From: Paratinospora sagittata
Taxonomy: Eukaryota; Streptophyta; Magnoliopsida; Ranunculales; Menispermaceae
Length of the DNA: 64,000 nucleotides
Assembly: GCA_035771175.1 (NCBI GenBank)
Contig: CM069611.1
Location: 17,309,366-17,373,365 of the forward strand
Direction of reading: 5' to 3'
This document shows, in pieces, positions 45,151 to 56,379 of the stretch. The notes beneath the pieces were generated by a model. It searched no databases. It saw nothing but the letters and a program-made list of their open reading frames with translations, and was not told the origin of the DNA. Position 1 is the first letter of the stretch. Each line of letters starts with the position of its first letter. The translations under genes and the position numbers were made by a program.

Positions 45151-47214
45151 CAAGAAAAGGAGTGGTACTTATTTTCTTTTAAATTATTTCTTTTATTGAA
45201 CTAAGGACATATTTTATAACAATTCTTTATGTTTGATAGTATTAATTATTTTTCACATAGTTTATTATTATTTTCACAATAATAATAGAAGAGACAATTC
45301 TCAATATCTTCAACAACCTCAATGCAACAATATTCATGAAGTTACAATTATAGAAACAAGTGAGATGGTAAAATACTTATTAAGTAATTACACTTATTTG
45401 ATGCAATGTTTTGACATGTCTTGCTTCAATGCAGAGATGTTAATGTCTTCTCAAGCTTTATACCAATCTACAATATTGGGCAACCAAAGGACATCTATAG
45501 TTCTCAATATTCTTCTTTTCAAGATTTGATGCGCAATGTTAGTAGTACTATTGTTTAATTGTAGCTTATAATGAAGCTTTTTTCATTTAAATATTGGTTA
45601 TGTCAACATAAGTGTTATGAATTTCTTTGAATAATGCTCAGGTGTGATGAAAAAGTGGAGAAGGCCTCGTTGTAAGAGAGTGGAGATGAAAAACAATATA
45701 ACATGGTGATGTGAGACAACTTATAGCAGTGGCTTTCAATTTGAGATGCTTACGATTTTTTGTAAAACTAGTTAGAAACCTTTTAATTCTTCAAACGTAA
45801 GTAATAGGTAAAGACATTTTTTTAGGTTGACTAATAGAAATGAACCTCAATTTGATATATCAAATTTTTGATTGTTTGAATTTCTTTGTAATGAATAAGA
45901 AGTACCATTTTTTCAACTTAAAGGAATAATGGATTGCATTGTCTTTAATTTTGGAATGCATGTTCTTTTTTCAATTCACTTACTTTATCTAGTTATTGCA
46001 TACACAGTGGATATGTGTTTTATTGGGGTTTTTTTTTTAAAATGTTTATTGTTAATTAACTTAAATTCTTGCATAAAGTTTATATCTCGCTAAAGTAGAC
46101 AAAAAAGAAACACTTTTTTTAGAAGAAAAAGATATATTATTAAGATAATGAAGGAAATATATAATAGAGAAGAATATGAGTTTTCACCCAAGGATAAAAA
46201 TCAAAAGCAAAAACCTGGAGTTGAGTATAAGCACTACAAAAAAATAATACAAAGAACACAAATTAAATTAGCCCACTCTCTAACCAATTGGAAAAAAAAA
46301 CACTTACCTATATTCATATAGTTAATAATTATTTACTTCATATTCTTATAAATTTTATTTTTTGAAAAACCTTAACTGTTTTTTTGTACTTAATGATTTG
46401 TGAGAACAAGTAGCATTCACCCATTTGATGTTTCTAACTTTAATGTTATGTTCAAGTGTGAAAAAGAGAATTAAAGAAATAAAGTAGAAAACAAAGATAA
46501 AAGAAAAAAAGCCATGTATTAAATTAAACAAGATGAGACAAATACATATGTTTTTTTGGGGGGCAGGACGGACTAATGAAGAAATTTGCAGGAAAGTGAT
46601 GTGATGGAGAAGAAAAATAGGGTAAAAAGAGGAAAAGAATAAGAATAATTTATGAGAAAAGGAAAATTATTATAAATAGAAGAAAAGAGAATAGTTAATT
46701 AATGAACGTTAGTTGCATTGAATGCAAAGAGAGCAAAAACAAAAGTGTTATGACTATGATTGGTTGAATGTCATGTCACAAGCATTGAGAAAATTGGAGC
46801 AACGTACCTCTAGCATGTTTCATATAAATATAGTTAAAAAAAAGGTAAAAATTTTAAAAAGTTGCTAGCGAATGTGAAAACCAAGAAGTGATCGAATCTA
46901 ATGTCATTGCATTCCAATTTGTTAACTATCTACATATTTCTTTTTCTTTTTTTATTGGACATTTAGAAAAGTAGGAAATTTTTGACTTCTAATGTGTGTA
47001 AGTTTTTAATAGTATTTAACTATTTATAATAATTAAAGCAATTGATGTATAAAGTTTATGTCTTGAATGCTTGACATTATGTGATAAAGTAAACATACAT
47101 AGAAATAGCTCAAGTTTGTATATATTTCATGTTTATCTAGTTATTAATGATATTTGAACTTTTAGAATTAAAGGAGTTTTTTTTTTCGTATTCATTTTAT
47201 AGAAATGTGAGGCT
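45151..47214. other. Gene-free AT-rich stretch
   Basis: A 98-residue frame at 45233-45529 (contains QCFDMSCFNAEMLMSSQALY) might be the last exon of the FAR1-like pseudogene but has no recognisable domain. The rest is AT-rich with frequent stops. The 3' portion of the neighbouring gypsy element, including its 3' LTR, is not recognisable here. Confidence 0.5.
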
Positions 47215-48493
47215 TACGCCTCCTAATACAAGTTTTAACTTTGAGGGCGTTGTTGATAGCAACACAAAGGGAAGTGTATTGGTGAGTAGTAAATCTTTCT
47301 TGAATATTTCTATTGAGACCATTAAGAAAATGACCAATAGTTTGATCTTCATTCTCATGCAACTCATTGCAGGATACTAAACTCTCAAACTCGTCAATAT
47401 ACTCTTGAATTGTGCACGTGCTTTGTCAACAATTTTGTAAATTGATGATCAAAGTTTGCACATAGTCTAGGTTATTGTTGCTTCAACAATTGTTTCATGG
47501 CTAGCCACTATTGCACTTTTTGAAAACCATGACGAAGTCTATCTTTTTGCAAGTGATCCACCAAGAAGAAGTAACACCTGTGAGTTCACTTGTTTATCCT
47601 TAAGTATACCCATATATTTGAAAAATTGTTCCACTATATATAACCAATCAAGGAAATCCTCAATGTGTAGGAGACTATTAAATTGGGGAATGTCTGCCTT
47701 AAGGTGATATTCAATTGGTTGGCCAATGAGGCTTTGTTGTCGATTTTGAAGGGGGGTGTGGTGGTAAGAAGAAGTGTTCGGCCTCATCAAAATCAGTAAA
47801 TGGTTGATTGTAAAGTGGAGGGCAATTGTTGTGGTGAAGTTAGTGGTCTCGAAAAGGTGGGGGATGTGTATGTGCATTAGTAGATGAGTGGAAATCAACA
47901 GCATATGAGGTATGTTTGACAGGTTGAGAGGTGAAATATAGATCAATTTCATCCAGAAAATTGAAACATGTTGCTGAAAAGTGTTGCTTAGATGGAGTAG
48001 GTATGAGAAAACATTTTGGGAGAGTGTCATAGTGGGAAAGGTGATGGGTGGTTGGAGCATGTGTATAATTGGGTCATGAAAGGTTGCATTGTGGCTGTCT
48101 ATGAGTTTTAACAGCCAATGGATGATTAATGGGTGTTGGGTTAGAGTCATATATGGCTGTAAGGTCATGAGAAAGTTGTGGGAAAAATGTAGTAGGCTTG
48201 TGGGGATCGAAATATGAGTTAAAAGGGTATTGGCAAGAGGGGGCAACAATATGGGAGCGTTTTTGGGAGGTTACATCATGGTTGGAATGTGTTTGATCGC
48301 CTTCAAATGGCTCGGCCAAGTCTCTTCCTTCCTTCTTCTTCTCATAATGTTTTTCAAAGGTGGAGATGATCATGTCTTGGAACTTTATGAGCAAAAGATC
48401 TTTAAATTCCTTGAACTTTTGATCTAACTTTTGATCAAAGTGCTCATGGGTGACAAGTTGAGTGATTGTCAACCATAATAATGAAAGTAACAA
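47215..48493 (-). pseudogene. Ty3-gypsy Gag, degraded
   Basis: The minus strand: an N-terminal coiled, charged part (FDQKLDQKFKEFKDLLLIKF, FEKHYEKKKEG), a frameshift near 48090-48240, then the Gag core LKADIPQFNSLLHIEDFLDW and VEQFFKYMGILKDKQV; after stops, TIQEYIDEFESLVSCNEL and HENEDQTIGHFLNGLNRNIQ. This is a retrotransposon Gag (PF03732-type). Protease and pol that should follow to the left are not visible. It belongs with the split 5' LTR at 48521-48601 and 54280-54686. Confidence 0.82.
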
Positions 48494-48505
48494 GCTCGCA
48501 ATCGA

Positions 48506-48520
48506 GGCTCTGATACAACT
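48506..48520 (-). other. Primer binding site, tRNA-iMet-like
   Basis: Minus-strand TTGTATCAGAGCC next to the LTR edge; one base from the usual TGGTATCAGAGC. It orients the gypsy element on the minus strand. Confidence 0.65.
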
Positions 48521-48601
48521 TAACGTAGAGGGAGCATAGTTGAATTAATAAACTTAAGATAAAAAATAATTGATAAAAAACTAAAAAGCTTAATTTACCT
48601 T
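48521..48601 (-). mobile_element. Gypsy 5' LTR, left piece
   Basis: It aligns with 13093-13175 and is cut by the copia element at 48602. The other piece is 54280-54686. Confidence 0.72.
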
Positions 48602-50362
48602 TGTTGGGTTTTTCAACCCCAATCAATCAATCCAATACGTACCGAAAATACACAAATAATAAATTATGTAATCATACAACCAATTTAATGTGGTTCGGCC
48701 AATCGATACCAACTTCCACAGGTGGAGAAATCAATTATATTGAGAATATTACATACAAGAAGGTCATCCTTCGGCACTTACCTCATGTCACACACTCAAT
48801 CACTCATAATCTCCCAGTCTATAACTCGTTACTCGACCATTCCTCCACACCTCAATTTGATCTAATATAACCCAAATACTAAAATTAAACATCTATTACA
48901 ATTAGAAACCCAAGAAATAGAAACCTACTCAAACTAACCAATAGTTGCATATTTAAATAGGTTTTAGAGAATGTTTTAGGTGTGTTTTAGGACATTTTAT
49001 GCATTAGTTTCATATGTTTATGTTAGTTTTTATGCAATTGTTAGTTTAGGATAATTTGGGTTTTTATGCATTAATTTGGTTTATTAGTTTATAACTTGAT
49101 TCATTTTATGTTTGAGTGTGTTATTGATTTGATTTGCTTTGTTTTGTAGATATTTAGATGTGTAAGTCATGGTTTTCGATGATGAAAACATGTGCAAGAA
49201 GTTGTAAAGGAGAAACATGAAGAATGCAAGTCAAAACGGAGTAGAGAAATGGCTAAGTCCATGAAAATCTACCACCAACAACGTTCTGGGTGCCGTGGCG
49301 CCGTTGGGTTTTTAAACTTGCGAAATTAGCAAGTTTTTGTGTATTTTTTCCCCATTTTCTAATTTGAATTCTACACGACTTTGAGGCATATTATATATCA
49401 AAATTTAGGATTTTCTAAGGAGAATACATTGGAATAGAGTGAAGAACAAGAAGATTACGGCTAGAGCAAAGTGGAGAAGAACAAGATCAACCTTGAAGAT
49501 TATTGAAGATTCTCTACAACATTCTAGCTTGTTTTCCATTGTTTTTATTCATGTTCAAACCATTGATTAATGTTTTTATGTCTTTAGTCATGAACTAGAC
49601 CTCTTTTCTAGGGGGTAGATAGATATAAACTTGATATTGTCTTCGATTTTATTGTTTAATTATTATTAATGAAGTTCCTAGTTTATTTATATTTTTCTGG
49701 GTGTAAAGCTTTTGATCCCTTGATCACGGATTAGATGATCATAGACTTGAGGTAGATGCTCCAAAAGAGGGTACTTTGGGTTGAAACTTGAAAAATCTAA
49801 CCTAAGCTATCGTGAGACTCAAAAGGAGATCAAGAACCTTTGAAGACATTAGGTGGAAATCACAAAGCTTAATGAGTTGTTGTCGTCTTTGAATTTCATT
49901 GAAAGAGTAAAGCCAAGGTGACAATAACATGCTCTAATTGGTGCTCCAAAAGAGGGAATTAGAAACGTTAGGATTTTCGACTTATAAACAAGGGAACCGA
50001 ATTAATAATAAATACATATAAAAAGGCATAGTTGAGAGTGAGGTGACATCAAACCTCTAGAACATTCGACCATTGATTTCGCAATAGTTTTACATTGCAC
50101 TGTTAGTTTAATATTTAGTTGATTTAATTATTGTCTTTAATCACTTAATCATTCGAATTTGGTTTTCTAAATAAAGTTAAGGTTAAAATGTGATAGCTAG
50201 TGTCGTAATAATCCCTGAGGATGATATTTGATATCTCATTAGAATATATTATAACTTGACATCATACGCTTGCAGCTTGCACGTAACACTAACACACTTT
50301 CTAATTTACCCGTGCTCAAATTAGACACTTTCTATTTTTGAGTTTGAACCAAAATCTCAACA
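48602..50362 (-). repeat. 3' LTR of the coding-less copia element
   Basis: It matches 53880-54279 at both ends (GTGGTTCGGCCAATC; TTTGAACCAAAATCTCAACA). The extra length is the insertion at about 48945-50280. Confidence 0.82.
48945..50280 (+). mobile_element. Non-coding LTR-like element (E1), nested in LTR
   Basis: Absent from the sister LTR, which reads straight through 'ctcaaactaacacac'; CTAAC occurs on both sides of the insertion. It aligns in reverse with 39271-40775. It has a GC-rich patch (GGGTGCCGTGGCGCCGTTGG) at about 49288-49308 and the 'tccctgaggatgatatttga' end region. No ORF. Confidence 0.65.
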
Positions 50363-51111
50363 ATCTCCACCTTGGTGAGAACTCCACCAAGCAACCAATC
50401 TTCAATCTTCGTCGTAGCGTGAGAACAATTACCCAATTACGAACAATCATCTCTTAATCGATTATTCAAACACTCATCTCATGCCCTTGAGATTCAACCA
50501 ATCAATTTGTTATCGTGTTAAGATGAGACCAATCATCTAATCAACCAATCAAACAACCTATCTCGATCTTTTAAAATACCAACTAATCAATCAATCTTTG
50601 CAATATATGCGAACAAACATTCAATCATTCATCCAAACAATCATCTCATTCTCTTGAGATGTCAATCACCCAACCAATTTTTGCACGAAGCGAACAAACA
50701 TTCAACCAATCATCCGATATGTAATTGCTCAATCATCCAATCTTGCAATTTCTCCACCACAAACAAAGCATTCAAAATTAGCTCCACCTCAACTAGCATT
50801 GAATTCAAAGATGATGGGTTTTAACTTTCTAACTTCATTTCCTTTCTTTTTTTGACATATGCAGCACGGTCAATCTACAAAAATTGAATCTTTAAACAAC
50901 TTTTACACCCAGCATCTACTAATAACTAATATTGCAGCCAAACCACTTGTTAAATAATTTCACAAACCATCAATTGACTCTAGCAATAGAGTTATTGATT
51001 TAATGACTAGACAATGCAGTAACTTCAATCCAACAATATTTTTAATATGATCCACAATAACTATAAAGCAATCAATTAATATGTTGAACCCAACTCACGA
51101 CACCACGAGCG
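50363..51111. other. Interior of the coding-less copia element
   Basis: No gag or pol motif. C-rich, A-rich sequence with many 'aaccaatca' / 'caatcatc' repeats (50390-50730). A 'tctccaccttggtgagaact' region beside the LTR fits a purine tract on the minus strand. Confidence 0.55.
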
Positions 51112-53710
51112 TGTTGGTCATACCCAAGAGGGGGGTGAATTGGGTATAATGACCAAAATTAAACTTTTCCAACGTCTTAGTAAAATACTTGGATACATTG
51201 GAAATGAATAATCAACCTTAACAAAATAAGACAGAAAAATGTGGAAATCACCAAGAGACACACAATTTATAATGGTTCGACACACAATCTTCCGATTAGG
51301 ATTTTCTTAATCACTAATTGATTCTCTTACAGATGGGAACCAAACAGTTACACATGCCTTTTTACAGGTTCAAGGCAAACCTATCCTTTTGCAGGCTAAG
51401 AATGAATCGCATTTCTTTTTTTCGAGCTGAGGAAGAACTGATAGATCCTACTTCAAGATAGAGGATAAACCATTTTACGCTTCCAACCTTGGAATCGTCA
51501 AGTGAACTAAGTTAACTAGACTTGGTTGTTTCAATCCTAAAACACACCAATACAAAGTAATAATGATGGTTCTAATTGAGTAGAACACTTACAATTCAGT
51601 GCATACATTGCATTACAAAGATATGTAGAATTAAGCACGTAATAGGAGTACACTTACAATCGTTTTACCTTTCAATGTTTCAGTATTACTCAAGTGCAGT
51701 TTCGAAAGGCTTGTATGATGCTTCTTGAAAAATAGTTGTGAAATGCTTCTTCAAAAATTCTTTAACTCAATCAAACATTGAATTTGAAATCAAAGGACAA
51801 CGAGTGTAAAAACATAAACAAACATAGAAGGTTTTTATTAGATAAAACATATGAGAAGTTTTGATAAACAAGGAAACTTCTGGTTTGGTACTCAGTAGTT
51901 TGCATAACGACTGTAATAGCTCGATACAGTTTTTCAGGATAGGAAATGGGGTGCAACTGTATCTTATGAACTATCTCTCAAATTCCTTGATCAACAACAT
52001 TGATGATAAGAATAAAATAAGGCTGAGAATTTGAGTAGAAAACAGTTCTACATTATTCAAATAGATTTTCAAAGAAAGATATATATTAAGCTTAGTACGA
52101 AAATCTTTTGAATAAGTAAAGTTTCAAAGAACATACTTTGAAAAACTAGAACAATTTTAACTTTTGAAGATAAGATTGAAAATTCGACTAACGTTCAAAA
52201 GTATTGGCTCAATAAAATTATCGACGGCTTGTTTTGAATCTAAGTGTAGGTATTTATGGACTTAGTAGGATAGAGTTGTTGGTTGTTTGAATTTGAAATT
52301 CAAAGTGAACGGTTTACACACAATAACTACAATCTTTCATGAAAATGACAATTGCGATTTTCACAAACATTCTGGTTTTTCTCAGATTGCACGAATAAGG
52401 AATGTTTCAAGAAACATGATTCATGCATAAGAGAAAATCTCTAACATATCTGAAAAAGGTCTTATGCATAGAACAGTTCTGAAAAGTGATCTGAAGAAGT
52501 GTAAGTATCAGAATTGTGACAGTGTTGGATTAGCGTCCTGATTGGTTAATCAGCGTCCTAATGTGTAATACTGACTTTGTCGTTTTGTTCCTTTAAGAAC
52601 ACTTATGAACCATAAGCGTCCTGCTGAACAAAAAAGTGAGGGCGCTACTCAACTGTAAGCGTCCTGACTTACTTAGCGATTAAAATGACTAAACTTTATG
52701 AGGGCGCTAAAGCATAGTTAGCATCCTGCTTATTTTAAAACATTTAAAGTTACGAGGGCGCTACTAACAAGGAAGTGTCCTAATACAAAACATGTTTAAA
52801 ACAACTGAAAAACATAAGGGAGTTACTAACCACATAAGAGTCCTGATGTTAAAAACTCGTAAAAGCAATGAGTACGTTAAAGGACGATCAACGTCCTGAA
52901 AGTTATTAAGTTGATCTTTTAAGTGAGGGCGCTCCTATTCAAGCAACATACTGATAGTTTTCCAACTTATAACTATCAGCGTCCTTAAAAATTAAAACAT
53001 TAAAATCTCAAAATTTTTTCAGTGAGCTGATACTAAGTCAGCGTCCTAATAAGTTCATAGGTTGACTTAAATGAGACCGCTACTGATGAAGTAAGAGTCC
53101 TAGTGAGTAAGTGCATTTCAACCTTGAGCATTATCAACGTCCTAATGTTTCATTAGTGTCCTGACTTATCAAGTTCAGGAGGGCTCTGCTGAGACATTAG
53201 CGTTCCGAAAGGCACATAAAAACAATTTTGATTATTTATTTAAAACTCGATTAAATCAATAGAAAAATTCGATCAAATCTTTTACTTAAAATGATTGAGA
53301 AATTAAACCATTTGAAAATACCTTTAAAACATATCGATCAAAACAAGCAAGAAGTTTATGCGTGATTTTTAAAATTGTGTGTGATTTTGGAAAACGTTTG
53401 AGCAATAAAGAATAAGGAAAGATGCATTACATTCTTTATGTGTTCTTCTCATAATTTTCAAACCCAACTCTTCTTTATGCTATCTTCATCAGTTTCTTCG
53501 CACTTGAGTTGAGCGTCGTGATCGTTGATCGTGTGATGTGATCGCGAAGTCCTTGATCAAATTGTTCTTCTACTTTTTTCTTTCTTGAGGTGTTGAAATA
53601 TATCCTTAATTGAAGCATTAGCACCAAGTAAAATATTGTATATTGTTTATTGGTTGTTAGCATCAAAACCTTTATGGAGCGTGCTCAGTGATGAACCACT
53701 TAGGCTAACA
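51112..53710 (-). mobile_element. Solo LTR (B), copia Sirevirus-like, minus orientation
   Basis: 2599 bp, TSD GAGCG at 51107-51111 and 53711-53715. It starts TGTTGGTCATACCCAAGAGG and ends CCACTTAGGCTAACA. It aligns over its length with LTR A (33898-36601), including the motif array (52530-53210) and the '(c/a)ggttcaaggcaaacctatcc' block. No internal domains. Confidence 0.9.
52530..53210. repeat. Bipartite GAGGGCGCT ... AGCGTCCTGAC array in LTR B
   Basis: Same arrangement as in LTR A: GAGGGCGCTACT then AAGCGTCCTGAC variants, about ten modules, some worn to GAGTCCTGA or AGTGTCCTAA. The positions correspond, so the array predates both insertions. Confidence 0.8.
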
Positions 53711-53865
53711 GAGCGAACTTCCATATGTGCAACAATCACTGCAACAACTACCGCAACAATCATCTATCGATCTCAAGAACATGTGCACACACTCGTAGCG
53801 GTAATCTTCAACCAACAACATTGGAATTCCACAATCTGCAATGATACCCACAACAATCACTTTGG

Positions 53866-53879
53866 CCCTGATACCAATT
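53866..53879 (-). other. Primer binding site, tRNA-iMet type
   Basis: Minus-strand TTGGTATCAGGGCC lies next to the LTR at 53880, matching TGGTATCAGAGC with one change. It orients the element on the minus strand. Confidence 0.85.
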
Positions 53880-54279
53880 TGTTGGGTTTTTCAACCCCAA
53901 TTGATCAATCCAATACGCAGTGAAAATATTCAAATAATAAATTATGTAATCATACAAAAAAGTTTAACGTGGTTCGGCCAATCAATGCCTACTTTCACGA
54001 GTGGAGAAATCATATATACTCAGAAGATTACATACAAGAAGGCCATCCTTCGACACTCACCTCTTTTCACGCACTCAATCACTCATAATCTCTCAGTCAA
54101 TAACTCGTTACTCGGCCATTCTACCACACTTCAATTTGATCTATCCATCCCATATTTATAATAAACATTAGACAAACTTCTAATACAACCTAAACATTAA
54201 AATTAGACATCTATTACAATTAGAAACTTACTCAAACTAACACACTTTCTATTTTCGAGTTCGAACCAAAATCTCAACA
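53880..54279 (-). repeat. 5' LTR of the coding-less copia element
   Basis: 400 bp, uninterrupted copy of the pair; starts TGTTGGGTTTTTCAACCCCA and ends ATCTCAACA. Confidence 0.87.
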
Positions 54280-54686
54280 ACTTTCAAGAGAATGATAATT
54301 GATATATTGACTTTCATAATTGGAGCTCTTTATATCAATAATTTCATGGAAACAACTTAGAAACTTCCTAAAAAAATAAAATAAAATTATTTAAGCCATC
54401 TATAACAATATAGTAATTTTATGATGTTATTACAACTCTATGCCGACACTTTTGAACACTTCTTAAATGCATTGAATGAAAATAGAAACTTCTTCAAACT
54501 AGTAACAAACAAGATATAAATAGAAAAAAGAAAAAAAAAACTAGGAAAGGCAACGAGAACAAATTAATTAGAAAAAGGTGGGAATACTTCAAAATAGAAA
54601 CTACACTAAAATAACAACTTAACTTAAAATATAAAGAACCTAAAAATCTGATTTTAAGATTTCTATAATCTAGCACATTTCCTACA
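54280..54686 (-). mobile_element. Gypsy 5' LTR, right piece
   Basis: It continues 48521-48601 after the copia insertion and aligns with 13175-13859, lacking the MITE found there. It ends CATTTCCTACA, i.e. TGTAGGAAATG on the minus strand. Confidence 0.78.
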
Positions 54687-55624
54687 TGTATACTCCATTT
54701 AGTATTTTGTATGCTATTTGGTATTTGATTTATTAGCTCATAATGCTTAGACTTATTCTTTAATAAAAAAAAGCCTTAATGCGGTGGAAGTTGCTAGTAA
54801 CTTGTTTGGGGATCAATCCTAGATCATTTTCCTCACATGCGTTATCTATGCATGTGCTTTTTTCATAATATTATTAAGTTTGCATTCCCTAAAATGAGGT
54901 TTTATCATATCATATTAAGTTTGCATTCCCTAAAATGAGGTTTTATCATATCATATTATGTTATATTTTGTCCATTATTTGTTTAAGGATTGGTTTGGAA
55001 GCAACAAAAAGATCTTAAGCTTTATCTATGTTGTTAATAATTCTCGCATATTGAGAAAAAATGCTATTTTGTTATAGTGTAAAATTTGTGAAGTTGATGT
55101 GTGAGGAAGAAACTTTTTTGTATATGGATATCTCATACTTGTAAAGAAAAGAATTTAGATGATAATTTTATAAATTTTCATGATAAACTTTGATTAAGTA
55201 ATTTGAATGCAGGCTTAAGATAAAGGTGTTGATGCAAAATATGTATGCTTCGTTGATCTATCGCACAACTTGACTATGAACTAGGCCTCAGTGGATAAGC
55301 TCATACACAGAGTTTCCTCAAAAATCGATCGAGCAAGCACACCAACACAAGAACATAGATTTAGAGGTTATATTTTCCACGCTTGACTACTTTTTTTTAA
55401 ATAACAATGGAAGAAATATAATATGAATTAAACCTATATTATCTTGGGTAATTGTTATTTTCTAGTAATTTGCATCATTAACTTTTCGGAAAAGGGATAG
55501 CTAACTAGGCCAAGCTCAATACATATAGATGAAGCTTGTAAAGAAGATCCTACTTCTGCTCTTATTGGTATAGTTGGGAGTATTCATAACATGGTTGATA
55601 GGCTTGTCTCTTTAAGTCGGTAAT
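54687..55624. other. Gene-free AT-rich stretch
   Basis: No coding region. A recent 41-bp tandem duplication is present at 54873-54954 (ATTAAGTTTGCATTCCCTAA in both copies). It may be host DNA between elements. Confidence 0.55.
54873..54954. repeat. Two-copy tandem duplication, 41-bp period
   Basis: Units at 54873 and 54914 look identical over 41 bases, including AAAATGAGGTTTTATCATAT. Confidence 0.88.
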
Positions 55625-56170
55625 TGTCACACCCCGCCCGGACGCACCTAAACAGGCGGAACACTCACAGGTGGAGCGCGAATGCATTATAACAATTACC
55701 GAGTGCGCAGGTACACAATTGGAGTACCAATCTGATTTCATTAATTTCAGAATGTATTTTTGTACAAAATGTAATTGAGGGAACATTCTTCCAAAATCTC
55801 CTTAATAAATAAAGAAGGGGTACAAAATAAGGGCCCAAACACCTCCACACAATCCACCCTAGGCTCCTGTAAAAATGGTTATCAACGAGGTGAGCTATTG
55901 CCCAGTGGATAAAATAGTTTGTGAATATGACAATTAATAAAGAAGACTTCATAATCAAACATCACATATACACAACATAGCACCATAAACAGTACAACGT
56001 AACTTAACAAGAATGTATGCATGACACCGTTTCGTAATAGTTCTGTGATCGTTCATCACCCTGGATTCACGTACAGATGTCCATTCCCACGTAATCCTGA
56101 GTTCACATTCTACATCCCTCCCCAGGGAAACATAATAGTGAGCATTGCTCCAATAACTATTCCATAGACT
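55625..56170 (-). repeat. Partial gypsy LTR, presumed 3' LTR
   Basis: It starts TGTCACACCCCGCCCGGACG and follows 63332-63872 closely ('ttcgtaatagttctgtgatc', 'cctccccagggaaac'). The remainder of the LTR is replaced by a short unrelated sequence and integrase. It could instead be a separate LTR fragment. Confidence 0.75.
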
Positions 56171-56212
56171 AAATCCATTACTATGTTCTCTCACTTTCAT
56201 TCTCTAATAGGT

Positions 56213-56379
56213 AAGGGAAGGGTTGGAGAAGTCCAGAAGAAAGTTTGCGTTCTGCCTTTACTTGTTGGCAAACGAGACATCGAGCAACAAAATCTACAAT
56301 AACCTTTTTTAATCCAGAGAACCAGAACTGTCGCTTGACATCCTTGTACATTTTTTCTCCCTCAGGATTGCATAGAAAA
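56213..56379 (-). pseudogene. Gypsy integrase zinc-binding fragment
   Basis: The minus strand reads EKMYKDVKRQFWFSGLKK then DFVARCLVCQQVKAERKL and GLLQP, the CX2C half of the HHCC finger. It continues from VLTEMHCLRF at about 57504-57560 across the inserted repeat cluster. The integrase core is absent. Confidence 0.85.

Larger units (their letters stand above)
48602..54279 (-). mobile_element. Coding-less copia-type element with two LTRs
   Basis: LTRs at 48602-50362 (enlarged by an insertion) and 53880-54279; both start TGTTGGGTTTTTCAACCCCA and end AATCTCAACA. Flanks ACCTT (48597-48601) and ACTTT (54280-54284) form a TSD with one change, and joining them reproduces the LTR sequence seen near 13170. 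The interior (50363-51111 and 53711-53879) encodes no gag or pol, so this is a non-autonomous (TRIM/LARD-like) or deleted element. It is split by LTR B. Confidence 0.83.
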
